IMG/VR virus record: IMGVR_UViG_3300020370_000020
Span: 1 to 32,458 of that record
Source: a virus
Length of the DNA stretch: 32,458 nt
Reading direction: 5' to 3' (one strand)
Shown here: positions 7,824 through 13,642 of the stretch, in pieces
Layout: each line of letters opens with the position of its first letter
Numbering within the stretch: position 1 is the stretch's first letter
Notes under the pieces: generated by a model
What the model saw: only the letters and a program-made list of their open reading frames with translations
The model's database searches: none
What the model was told of the DNA's origin: nothing
Program-made: the position numbers and the translations under genes

Positions 7824-8367
7824 TGTTGACGGTAGAATTAAACACCAAGAAATATTTAAATATCAAAGAAAAGTACCTAATACTACTTTTAAGATTAGGA
7901 AAGGCGAAGATTGGTATCAAGAAACCTCTGAAGATTATTTTAAAGATAAAGTATCTTTAGTAGTATCTTTGCCAGGTGCTTTTACGCCTACTTGAAGCAG
8001 TATGCAACTTCCAGGTCTGGAAGCATTATATGATGATTTCAAGGCAAAAGGCATAGATGAAGTTTATTGTCTTTCGGTAAATGATTCATTTGTTATGAAT
8101 GCATGGGCTAAAGATTTAGAAATTGAAAACGTTAAAATGATTCCTGATAGTAATGGAGAATTTACTAGAGACATGAATATGTTAGTATGGAAAGAAAATT
8201 TAGGTTTTCGTAGTTGGAGATATGCTATGTTCATAAATGATATGAACGTTGAATATGTAATTTCGGAAAAACCTCCTCAAGGATTTTTTGACCTTGATAC
8301 CGACCCATATGAAAAAACTAAACCAGAAATTTTGATTCATATGTCAAAAGATTATAATCAAAAATAA
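7810..8367 (+). CDS. Prx5-family peroxiredoxin, candidate selenoprotein with in-frame UGA (Sec62)
   Basis: Read through one TGA (7993-7995), the frame gives a normal-length 185-residue peroxiredoxin of the Prx5/AhpC-TSA type. SLPGAFTPT at residues 53-61 is the active-site lead-in and codon 62, the TGA, falls exactly on the peroxidatic cysteine, followed by SSMQLPG as in PGAFTPTCSxxHLPG. The frame then continues intact through VNDSFVMNAW, PDSNGEFTR and SWRYAMFI (the last with the conserved active-site Arg) to a stop at 8365. A hairpin with an AGGTCT loop starts right after the TGA (separate entry). Start ATG 7810 has AAGGAGGA at 7797-7804 and overlaps the glutaredoxin gene. The protein should reduce H2O2 or organic peroxides with selenocysteine. 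Alternatives are a sequencing error or a decayed gene, which do not explain the hairpin or the intact downstream frame. Confidence 0.88.
7993..8026 (+). promoter_or_regulatory. Candidate bacterial SECIS element with its UGA codon
   Basis: UGA at 7993-7995 is followed 17 nt later by the hexamer loop AGGTCT (8013-8018) closed by CTTCC (8008-8012) and GGAAG (8019-8023). A lower helix ATG (8002-8004)/CAT (8024-8026) is separated by a three-base 5' bulge. From memory, the E. coli fdhF element has the same AGGUCU loop, also closed by C-G, at the same 17-nt distance, with a 5' bulge in the stem. This is the structure recognised by SelB. Confidence 0.85.
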
Positions 8368-8374
8368 ATTTTAA

Positions 8375-8545
8375 ATGAATGCAAGAATTCAGCATAAACA
8401 AGACAAACGAAAAATAGATAAATTAGAAAAAAGAATTTTATATTTAATCGGATGTAATGAAGAGCTAGAATTGCTAATTTCAAAGTATGAAAAAAAAGAA
8501 AAATTTGAACAATTGCTTGATAAGCAATGGGCAGATGCATTTTAA
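8375..8545 (+). CDS. Small charged helical protein (56 aa)
   Basis: ATG 8375 lies 7 nt after the peroxiredoxin stop and the frame runs to TAA at 8543. The product begins MNARIQHKQDKRK and is rich in Lys, Glu and Leu, with heptad-like spacing suggesting one long amphipathic helix or coiled coil. No membrane segment or known motif. It fits the packed gene order and ends 14 nt before the next start, but has no strong ribosome binding site. Function unknown. Confidence 0.55.
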   Translation: MNARIQHKQDKRKIDKLEKRILYLIGCNEELELLISKYEKKEKFEQLLDKQWADAF

Positions 8546-8559
8546 CAATGAAAGGTAAA

Positions 8560-8748
8560 ATGAAAAAATCACATCAATATGTATTAATTGCAACCGTGCT
8601 ATCATTAGCACTTTCAATCTATTTGTTTTTCTTTATGGACCATTATGATGCCAAACTTTATGGAATCTATGTAGGTCTTTGGGTTCCATCAATTTTAGGT
8701 GCTTTCAGGGTAATTGAAACTGGGACAGAGGAGAATGGGACTGATTGA
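8560..8748 (+). CDS. Small two-helix membrane protein (62 aa)
   Basis: Begins MKKSHQYVLI, with AAAGG at 8551-8555 four bases upstream; ATG 8548 and 8527 are in frame alternatives, the latter overlapping the preceding gene and less likely. Two hydrophobic stretches (about residues 7-25 and 34-50) flank a short loop with DHYDAKLYG, and the tail is acidic. Proteins of this shape are common hypothetical genes in marine T4-like phages. It heads a run of three overlapping tiny membrane proteins. Holin, holin-antagonist or membrane-remodelling roles are possible but unsupported by a motif. Confidence 0.6.
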   Translation: MKKSHQYVLIATVLSLALSIYLFFFMDHYDAKLYGIYVGLWVPSILGAFRVIETGTEENGTD

Positions 8749-8854
8749 ATTTTTTAATGACCCCAATTCCGCAATCATTTTTGGTTGCGGAATTGTTGTG
8801 AGTATTGTATTTTTAATCGGTGTTACACAATCTATGTACGGACCTAAGAAATGA
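8735..8854 (+). CDS. Tiny single-helix membrane protein (39 aa)
   Basis: ATG 8735 is preceded by GAGGAG and overlaps the previous gene's end by 14 bases; its TGA (8852-8854) overlaps the next ATG at 8851. The product has one hydrophobic segment (about residues 13-30, around IIFGCGIVVSIVFLIGV) and a short polar tail ending GPKK. An 11-bp inverted repeat lies inside the gene. The strong ribosome binding site and double overlap argue that it is translated. Function unknown. Confidence 0.6.
   Translation: MGLIEFFNDPNSAIIFGCGIVVSIVFLIGVTQSMYGPKK
8764..8795 (+). repeat. Perfect 11-bp inverted repeat inside the 39-aa gene
   Basis: CAATTCCGCAA (8764-8774) pairs with TTGCGGAATTG (8785-8795) around a ten-base loop; two further pairs can form inside the loop. 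No T-run follows on either strand, so it is not a standard terminator. It could stabilise or attenuate the mRNA between the small membrane genes. Confidence 0.7.
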
Positions 8855-9018
8855 TATTCATGATGATGTTTGTCGCTATGATAATAGTGGCGGTAATTTC
8901 TTTAACTACAATGGCGTATGCTCTTATATGGCCAAAGAAAAAAATTCAGCATAATATATGTCATACTGACAAAATAAAACCAGAACAGTCTCATGGTCAT
9001 ACGGAACCACATGTTTAA
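8851..9018 (+). CDS. Small membrane-anchored protein (55 aa)
   Basis: ATG 8851 overlaps the preceding TGA. The N-terminal 27 residues are strongly hydrophobic (MIFMMMFVAM start, then IIVAVISL) and end near MAYALIWPKKK, so the protein is either a type II/III membrane protein or carries a signal sequence; the C-terminus is polar and His-rich (SHGHTEPH). It ends 8 nt before the glycosyltransferase gene, whose AGGAG overlaps its stop. Function unknown. Confidence 0.6.
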   Translation: MIFMMMFVAMIIVAVISLTTMAYALIWPKKKIQHNICHTDKIKPEQSHGHTEPHV

Positions 9019-9026
9019 GGAGTATA

Positions 9027-10019
9027 ATGAAAATTGAAGTACAAGTACAGGAACTTAGAAAGAAGAAAATATTCATAGCAACACCAATGTATGGTGGTAA
9101 TTGTGTAGGAATGTTTTCAAAAGCCTGTATTGATTTAGCTACCATGTGTGCTAACTACGGAGTTGAAACGAGATTCTTTTTCATATTTAATGAATCTCTT
9201 ATCACAAGAGCGAGAAATTATCTTGTGGATGAATTTTTGAGAGCCGAAGGGTTCACGCACTTAATGTTTATCGATTCTGATATTCATTTTGACCCAAGAG
9301 ATGTTTTGTCTCTTGCAGTTCTTTGTGATGATGACAAACCTATTATAGGTGGTCCTTATGGTAAGAAATGCATTGCATGGGAAAAAATAAGAAGAGCCGT
9401 AGACATTGGTATAGCGGATGAAGAGCCAGATGAATTGGCAAAATTTACAGGTGACTTTGTTTTTAATCCTGTTTTGGGTACAAAAGAAATGAAGGTTAAT
9501 GAGCCTGTAGAAGTTCTAGAAATTGGTACGGGTTTTATGATGGTTAAGAGAGATGTTTTTGACGATTGGAGAGAAGCGTTTCCTCAATTTCATTATAAAC
9601 CAGACCATAATAGGTCTCAATTTTTTAAAGGTGACCGTTATATTCATGCATATTTTGATACGGTAATCGATAATGATGCATATATGCCAGGAGGAGAATC
9701 TGGCGGTTCTGATAGATATCTATCAGAAGATTATATGTTTTGTCAATTATCTAGAAAAATAGGTAAGAAAATTTTTCTATGTCCTTGGATGAAATTAGGT
9801 CATGTTGGTTCTTATGTGTTTGATGGCACTATGGCAGATTTAGGTAGAATAGACCAAGCTAATCCTTATGCAATGACCAACCTTAGAGATTCAGAACATT
9901 TAAGGGAGCAGAGAAGAATTAAAAAAGAAAATGAAAAGGCCGTTGAAGAGGTTGAACAAATTCAGAAAAAAACCGAAAAAAGAAGTCAGAAAAGAAAGGC
10001 TTTAAAAAATAAAAAATGA
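9027..10019 (+). CDS. Glycosyltransferase-like protein, GT-A fold
   Basis: A 330-residue protein opening with KIFIATPMYGGNC (strand 1 of a GT-A Rossmann-like fold), then ITRARNYLVDEFL and the metal-binding DxD-type motif FIDSDIHFDP at about residues 81-90. IGGPYGKK and IGTGFMMVKRDVF are typical of family-2-like phage glycosyltransferases. The last 40 residues are a highly charged Lys/Glu helix, probably a coiled coil or nucleic-acid-binding tail. AGGAG 6 nt upstream supports the start. It could glycosylate modified DNA bases or a virion protein; nothing in the sequence decides. The gene lies just upstream of the gp45 promoter. Confidence 0.75.
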   Translation: MKIEVQVQELRKKKIFIATPMYGGNCVGMFSKACIDLATMCANYGVETRFFFIFNESLITRARNYLVDEFLRAEGFTHLMFIDSDIHFDPRDVLSLAVLCDDDKPIIGGPYGKKCIAWEKIRRAVDIGIADEEPDELAKFTGDFVFNPVLGTKEMKVNEPVEVLEIGTGFMMVKRDVFDDWREAFPQFHYKPDHNRSQFFKGDRYIHAYFDTVIDNDAYMPGGESGGSDRYLSEDYMFCQLSRKIGKKIFLCPWMKLGHVGSYVFDGTMADLGRIDQANPYAMTNLRDSEHLREQRRIKKENEKAVEEVEQIQKKTEKRSQKRKALKNKK

Positions 10020-10048
10020 TTGACTTATCTTTTTTATATTGTTATACT
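10020..10048 (+). promoter_or_regulatory. Sigma70-type promoter for the gp45-gp44-gp62-regA unit
   Basis: TTGACT at 10020-10025 and TATACT at 10043-10048 with an ideal 17-bp spacer, ending 34 bp before the gp45 ATG. The -35 begins at the last base of the preceding gene's stop region. It is the only good promoter between the glycosyltransferase and the clamp gene. Confidence 0.82.
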
Positions 10049-10082
10049 ATTTTTATCATGTTAAATAAATTATGGAGTTATT

Positions 10083-10760
10083 ATGAAACTAAGTGAACAA
10101 ACTATTTCTATTTTGAAAAATTTTTCTAATATTAATAGTGGTTTGTTTTTTCAAACAGGTAAACAAATCAAAACAGTTGCACCTTCAAAGGCAATACTTG
10201 CTCATGCTAATATTGCTGAAGAAATTCCTGTAGAATTTGGCATCTATGACTTGAATAGGTTGCTTGGTGTTCTATCTTTGATTGAACAACCTGATATTGA
10301 ATTTGGCGATAAGCAATTAGTATTGAAGGATGCTACTCGTTCTAGTAGAGGACAAAAGCAAACATATTGTGATGCTAGTCTAGTTGTTAGACCTCCTGAC
10401 AAAGAGGTTGCTCTTCCTACTGAAGACGTTAAGTTTACACTTCAGAAAACAGTTTATGAGTATATCGTAAAATCTTCTGCTATTCTTCAATATCCTGAAG
10501 TTGCAGTTGTAGGTGATGGTTCAAAAGTTAAAATTGTTGTTATTAATTCCAAAAATCAAATGACAGACGAGGCATTTGATGAAGTTGGCGAAACAGATAA
10601 AAATTTTAAATTCATTTTTAAGGTAGAAAACTTTAGTAAAATTATGTCTAAAGAATATACTGTTTCTCTTTCTCAAAAAGGTCTGGCAAAATTTGTTAGT
10701 ACCGATGATGTTTTAACATATTTCATTGCACTAGAACCTAACTCTGTATTTGAAGGTTAA
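10083..10760 (+). CDS. gp45: DNA polymerase sliding clamp, T4 gp45
   Basis: A 225-residue homologue of the T4 trimeric processivity clamp, near T4 length (228). It begins MKLSEQTISILKNFSNIN, a hallmark start in T4-like clamps, and has the GIYDLNRLLGVLSL segment. Position at the head of the gp45-gp44-gp62-regA cluster confirms the assignment. The clamp encircles DNA, tethers gp43, and in T4 also activates late transcription through gp33/gp55. GGAG lies a few bases upstream of the ATG, and a sigma70-type promoter precedes it. Confidence 0.95.
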   Translation: MKLSEQTISILKNFSNINSGLFFQTGKQIKTVAPSKAILAHANIAEEIPVEFGIYDLNRLLGVLSLIEQPDIEFGDKQLVLKDATRSSRGQKQTYCDASLVVRPPDKEVALPTEDVKFTLQKTVYEYIVKSSAILQYPEVAVVGDGSKVKIVVINSKNQMTDEAFDEVGETDKNFKFIFKVENFSKIMSKEYTVSLSQKGLAKFVSTDDVLTYFIALEPNSVFEG

Positions 10761-10765
10761 TCCAC

Positions 10766-11710
10766 ATGCAAAATCGTGAATCATTTCTCTGGTGTGAAAA
10801 GTATCGCCCCAGAGAAATTTCGGAATGTATCCTACCGGACCATATAAAAGATATATTTCAAGGTATAAAAGACCAAGGTAGAATTCCTAATATGATTCTA
10901 TCTGGCGGTCCTGGTACAGGTAAAACTACTATTGCAAAAGCACTTTGTAATGAAGTTGGTTGTGACTATCTATTCATTAACGGCTCTGAAGAATCTGGTA
11001 TTGATGTTCTTAGAAATAAAATTCGTAACTATGCTTCTACTATGAGTTTTGATGGTGGAAGCAAAGTCGTAATACTTGATGAAGCCGATTATCTAAATCC
11101 ACAATCTACACAACCTGCCCTAAGAGCTTTTATTGAAGAGTTTGAGAAGCATTGCACTTTTATTCTTACGTGTAACTATGCAAATCGAATTATTTCACCA
11201 TTGCATTCAAGATGTCAGGTTGTAGAATTTAAGTTACATAATGATGACAAGCAACAAATGGCGGGTCACTTTATGAAACGAATTGGATATATATTAGACA
11301 AGGAACAGATAGAGTACGATAAAAAGGTAGTTGCAGAAGTAATCATGAAACACTTTCCTGATAACAGGAGAGTAATAAATGAACTACAAAAATATTCTTC
11401 ATTTGGTAAAATAGATTCAGGCATACTTTCACAAGTATCAGAAGTAAATCTTAAAGATTTGATGCTTGCTATGAAAGAAAAGCAGTTTAATAGTGTACGT
11501 AAATGGGTTGCTGACAATATTGACAATGACCCACAAAAGGTTTTTCGTAGAATATATGATGTAGCATCCGAGTATGTCCAACCGTCTTCTATTCCTCAAT
11601 TAATTTTAATCTTAGCAGACTATCAATACAAATCTGCATTTGCGGCCGACCAAGAACTTAATCTTGTAGCCTGTCTTGTAGAAGTAATGGTAGAATGTCA
11701 ATTTAATTAG
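10766..11710 (+). CDS. gp44: Clamp loader large subunit, T4 gp44
   Basis: A 314-residue AAA+ ATPase with Walker A GGPGTGKT at 47-54, Walker B VVILDEAD at 101-108, and the SRC arginine-finger motif at 148-150 (SPLHSRCQVVEF). It starts with FLWCEKYRPREI, the usual RFC-type N-terminus. With gp62 it forms the ATP-driven complex that opens gp45 and loads it at primer-template junctions. It follows gp45 by 5 nt. Unlike in T4, the next gene is not gp62 but a putative lipoprotein. Confidence 0.96.
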   Translation: MQNRESFLWCEKYRPREISECILPDHIKDIFQGIKDQGRIPNMILSGGPGTGKTTIAKALCNEVGCDYLFINGSEESGIDVLRNKIRNYASTMSFDGGSKVVILDEADYLNPQSTQPALRAFIEEFEKHCTFILTCNYANRIISPLHSRCQVVEFKLHNDDKQQMAGHFMKRIGYILDKEQIEYDKKVVAEVIMKHFPDNRRVINELQKYSSFGKIDSGILSQVSEVNLKDLMLAMKEKQFNSVRKWVADNIDNDPQKVFRRIYDVASEYVQPSSIPQLILILADYQYKSAFAADQELNLVACLVEVMVECQFN

Positions 11711-11717
11711 GATAAAA

Positions 11718-12158
11718 ATGTCTAAAAAATCAATACTGGCTATGGTTTTGATGATAAGTATTGGTTATGGATGTACACAAAATTATGCAAAAGTTGATAC
11801 TCCAAAAGATAATATTTCGATTGAACAAATCGAAACAAGAAAGTGGGACCCCATAAGAAAAGAATTTTGGACCACTATGTTATTTTCACAATTATCTCAA
11901 TTGCCTCATGTAAGAACAAGATTTGTTCCTAAACATTTGCATTTAATGGTAAGATGTGCTATAGCTGAGTATGAAAAAAGATATGAAATAGAATATTTTG
12001 AAAAAACTTTTGGACAAACTGCTGGTAATTTGGCACCAGATAATGCTAGAATTGCATATAATATAACCTTTGCTTGTTCGGAAAAACAGGCTGAATTGCA
12101 GAGACAAGAACTTTTAAATGGAATGATGGAAAATCCTAGTCCTAAAAATATGTTATGA
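11718..12158 (+). CDS. Putative lipoprotein or exported protein inserted in the clamp-loader operon
   Basis: A 146-residue protein with a basic N-terminus (MSKK), a hydrophobic stretch (SILAMVLMISIGYG) and Cys19 followed by TQ, as in a lipoprotein signal; the lipobox GYGC is non-canonical. The mature part is polar and helical, with a second and third Cys (RC, FAC) and no known domain. The ATG follows the gp44 stop by 7 nt and its TGA overlaps the gp62 ATG, so it is cotranscribed and coupled with replication genes. Superinfection exclusion or inner-membrane anchoring are possibilities only. Confidence 0.7.
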   Translation: MSKKSILAMVLMISIGYGCTQNYAKVDTPKDNISIEQIETRKWDPIRKEFWTTMLFSQLSQLPHVRTRFVPKHLHLMVRCAIAEYEKRYEIEYFEKTFGQTAGNLAPDNARIAYNITFACSEKQAELQRQELLNGMMENPSPKNML

Positions 12159-12547
12159 CACCTTTTGATTTTATTAATGAAATAAATCATGGAAAAAAGA
12201 ACCTGATGGCCGATGATATCGACCGTCAGGTTGAAAAAAAATATAAACCTTTCATAGTGAATCGAGGTCTTTCTTATTTTATGGATACGATATTTGATGC
12301 CAATGAAATGAATATTCGTCCTAACATAGAGAACAAACTTCAATTTGAGTATTTACTAAATAATATCAGGCAGAAGAAACGATTCTCAAAATGGCACAAA
12401 GCCGATGAAAATGAATTATTGACCATGCTTATGGAATACTACAGTTTCAACATCCACCGAGCAAAAGAAGCACTGCCGTTACATTCTAAAGACCAATTAG
12501 AACATATTAGAAAGATACTTGATAAAGGTGAATTGAAAGGAGCATGA
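12155..12547 (+). CDS. gp62: Clamp loader small subunit, T4 gp62
   Basis: A 130-residue gp62 homologue, shorter than T4's 187. Conserved segments include PFIVNRGLSYFMDT, NEMN, NKLQFEYLLNNIRQKKRFSKW and the Trp that follows. It is the non-ATPase clamp-loader subunit that contacts gp44 and gp45. The ATG overlaps the TGA of the putative lipoprotein, and the gene's end overlaps the regA start region. A long hairpin lies near the start of the coding region. Confidence 0.93.
   Translation: MTPFDFINEINHGKKNLMADDIDRQVEKKYKPFIVNRGLSYFMDTIFDANEMNIRPNIENKLQFEYLLNNIRQKKRFSKWHKADENELLTMLMEYYSFNIHRAKEALPLHSKDQLEHIRKILDKGELKGA
12200..12232 (+). repeat. Long hairpin inside the gp62 5' coding region
   Basis: AACCTGATGG (12200-12209) pairs with CCGTCAGGTT (12223-12232), one G-T wobble; the loop itself holds CGAT/ATCG (12211-12214/12218-12221), giving about 14 pairs with one mismatch. 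On the minus strand it is followed by a T-rich tract (complement of 12191-12199), so it is shaped like a terminator for antisense transcription; on the + strand it could pause ribosomes or shield mRNA. Confidence 0.55.
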
Positions 12548-12945
12548 TGTCTTATGATATCAGTCAAATGGTTGAAGTTTCTTTGAAAGAAAAAGATGAT
12601 TTTCTCAAGGTGAAAGAAACTCTAACGAGAATAGGTGTAGCAAGTAGAAAAGAAAAAACATTATATCAATCGTGTCATATTTTACACAAACAACAAAAAT
12701 ATTATATTGTTCATTTTAAAGAACTTTTTGCATTAGACGGAAAACCTTTTAATTTTTCAGATACAGATATTGCAAGAAGAAATACTATAGCAAATCTTTT
12801 AGCGGAGTGGGACCTTGTCGGATTAATAAATCCTTCAAAGACAGAAGAGCCTACTTTACCTCTCAATCAATTAAAAATATTATCTTTTGCAGAAAAGGAA
12901 GAATGGACTTTAACGCCAAAATATAATATAGGCAAAAAGTCTTAA
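12547..12945 (+). CDS. regA: RegA translational repressor
   Basis: A 132-residue homologue of T4 RegA with the diagnostic block FLKVKETLTRIGVASRKEK, then LYQSCHILHKQQKYYIVHFKELF and the C-terminal EEWTLTPKYNIG. RegA binds start-codon regions of early mRNAs and represses their translation. ATG 12547 is preferred because AAAGGAG at 12536-12542 is 4 nt away; ATG 12544, overlapping the gp62 stop, is only 1 nt from it. The position after gp62 is the conserved T4 order. Confidence 0.95.
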   Translation: MSYDISQMVEVSLKEKDDFLKVKETLTRIGVASRKEKTLYQSCHILHKQQKYYIVHFKELFALDGKPFNFSDTDIARRNTIANLLAEWDLVGLINPSKTEEPTLPLNQLKILSFAEKEEWTLTPKYNIGKKS

Positions 12946-12973
12946 TAATTGAAAAATTAAATTATGGAGTAAA

Positions 12974-13495
12974 GTGAATACGATACAATTACAACAAAGT
13001 TTAGGTGTTTTTTGTTTATATGATGACATTGAAATTCCATCATTAGCAACAGAAAAATCTGCATGTTTTGATTTAAAAGCATATCTCAAAGCAGGAAAAA
13101 CTATTATTGGTTATAATCGATATAATCATAAAAAAGAAATTATATTAAAAAATGATTCACTTGATATGTTGCCTAAATGGAGATATCTCATTCCTACAGG
13201 AATAATATTTGATATACCTTTTGGCTATTATGTAAAAGTTCATCCTCGTTCAGGTAATGCTTTAAAAAAAGGATTAATTACTGCAAATAATGTAGGTATT
13301 ATTGATGAAGATTATGTTGAAGAATGCAATTGTATAATGACAAATATTTCTCATGATACAATTTTAATAAATCATGAGGACAGAATTGCACAAGCTGAAA
13401 TGAGGAGAACAGAACCTTATGTTATTAATAGAATTGATAACAGACCTGAGCAAAAAACAGAAAGAGATGGAGGGTTTGGGTCAACAGGATTATGA
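12974..13495 (+). CDS. dut: Trimeric dUTPase (dUTP diphosphatase)
   Basis: A 173-residue protein starting at GTG 12974 with ATGGAGT upstream. It has the dUTPase motifs in order: EKSACFDLKA (27-36, motif 1, with Cys-Phe where Gly-Tyr is usual), PRSGNALKKG (91-100), NVGIIDEDY (106-114), EDRIAQAE (135-142) and ERDGGFGSTG (163-172). An extra segment of about 30 residues lies between motifs 1 and 2. It hydrolyses dUTP to dUMP and pyrophosphate, keeping uracil out of DNA and supplying dTMP synthesis. Its stop is followed within 4 nt by the hsp20 promoter. Confidence 0.93.
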   Translation: MNTIQLQQSLGVFCLYDDIEIPSLATEKSACFDLKAYLKAGKTIIGYNRYNHKKEIILKNDSLDMLPKWRYLIPTGIIFDIPFGYYVKVHPRSGNALKKGLITANNVGIIDEDYVEECNCIMTNISHDTILINHEDRIAQAEMRRTEPYVINRIDNRPEQKTERDGGFGSTGL

Positions 13496-13498
13496 CGC

Positions 13499-13527
13499 TT
13501 GACAAAAATTAAAAAAGGATATATAAT
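13499..13527 (+). promoter_or_regulatory. Sigma70-type promoter of hsp20
   Basis: Consensus TTGACA at 13499-13504, 17-bp spacer and consensus TATAAT at 13522-13527, the strongest promoter in the window. It lies directly after the dUTPase stop and should start a leader of about 110 nt before the hsp20 ATG. Confidence 0.92.
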
Positions 13528-13534
13528 ATAAATA
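13527..13534 (+). promoter_or_regulatory. T4-type late promoter TATAAATA overlapping the hsp20 promoter
   Basis: An exact match to the T4 late -10 octamer TATAAATA begins on the last T of the sigma70 -10. If used by the phage late sigma/clamp system, hsp20 would be transcribed both early and late. AT-richness makes chance matches possible, but this is intergenic and in the right orientation. Confidence 0.55.
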
Positions 13535-13560
13535 TAGTAAAAAGAGATGACGTATAAATG

Positions 13561-13642
13561 TATCTCGCCGTTGCAATACCGCAACAATCTTCTGACTTAA
13601 TGTAGAAGATATTTAAATAATCTCGCTAATATAGGAGATAAT
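13561..13642 (+). promoter_or_regulatory. Structured hsp20 leader, candidate RNA thermometer
   Basis: Three serial hairpins can form: GTTGC/GCAAC (13570-13574/13581-13585), a 7-bp stem (13587-13593/13604-13610), and ATCTC/GAGAT (13620-13624/13635-13639). The last one buries most of the ribosome binding site AGGAGA (13633-13638), 5 nt before the ATG. TATCTC at 13561-13566 can pair with the same bases instead. Leaders of bacterial small heat-shock genes often work as thermometers with this layout. Confidence 0.5.

Noticed and set aside
7756-7995. A separate short ORF ending at TGA 7995, with another ORF beginning at ATG 8002
   Set aside because: They are the two halves of one peroxiredoxin in the same frame split by the UGA. 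The first 18 codons from 7756 lie inside the glutaredoxin gene, and ATG 8002 has no ribosome binding site.
7993-7995. TGA as a sequencing error or pseudogene mutation
   Set aside because: It cannot be excluded without reads, but the exact position at the catalytic Cys, the intact downstream frame and the SECIS-like hairpin at 17 nt make selenocysteine the better explanation.
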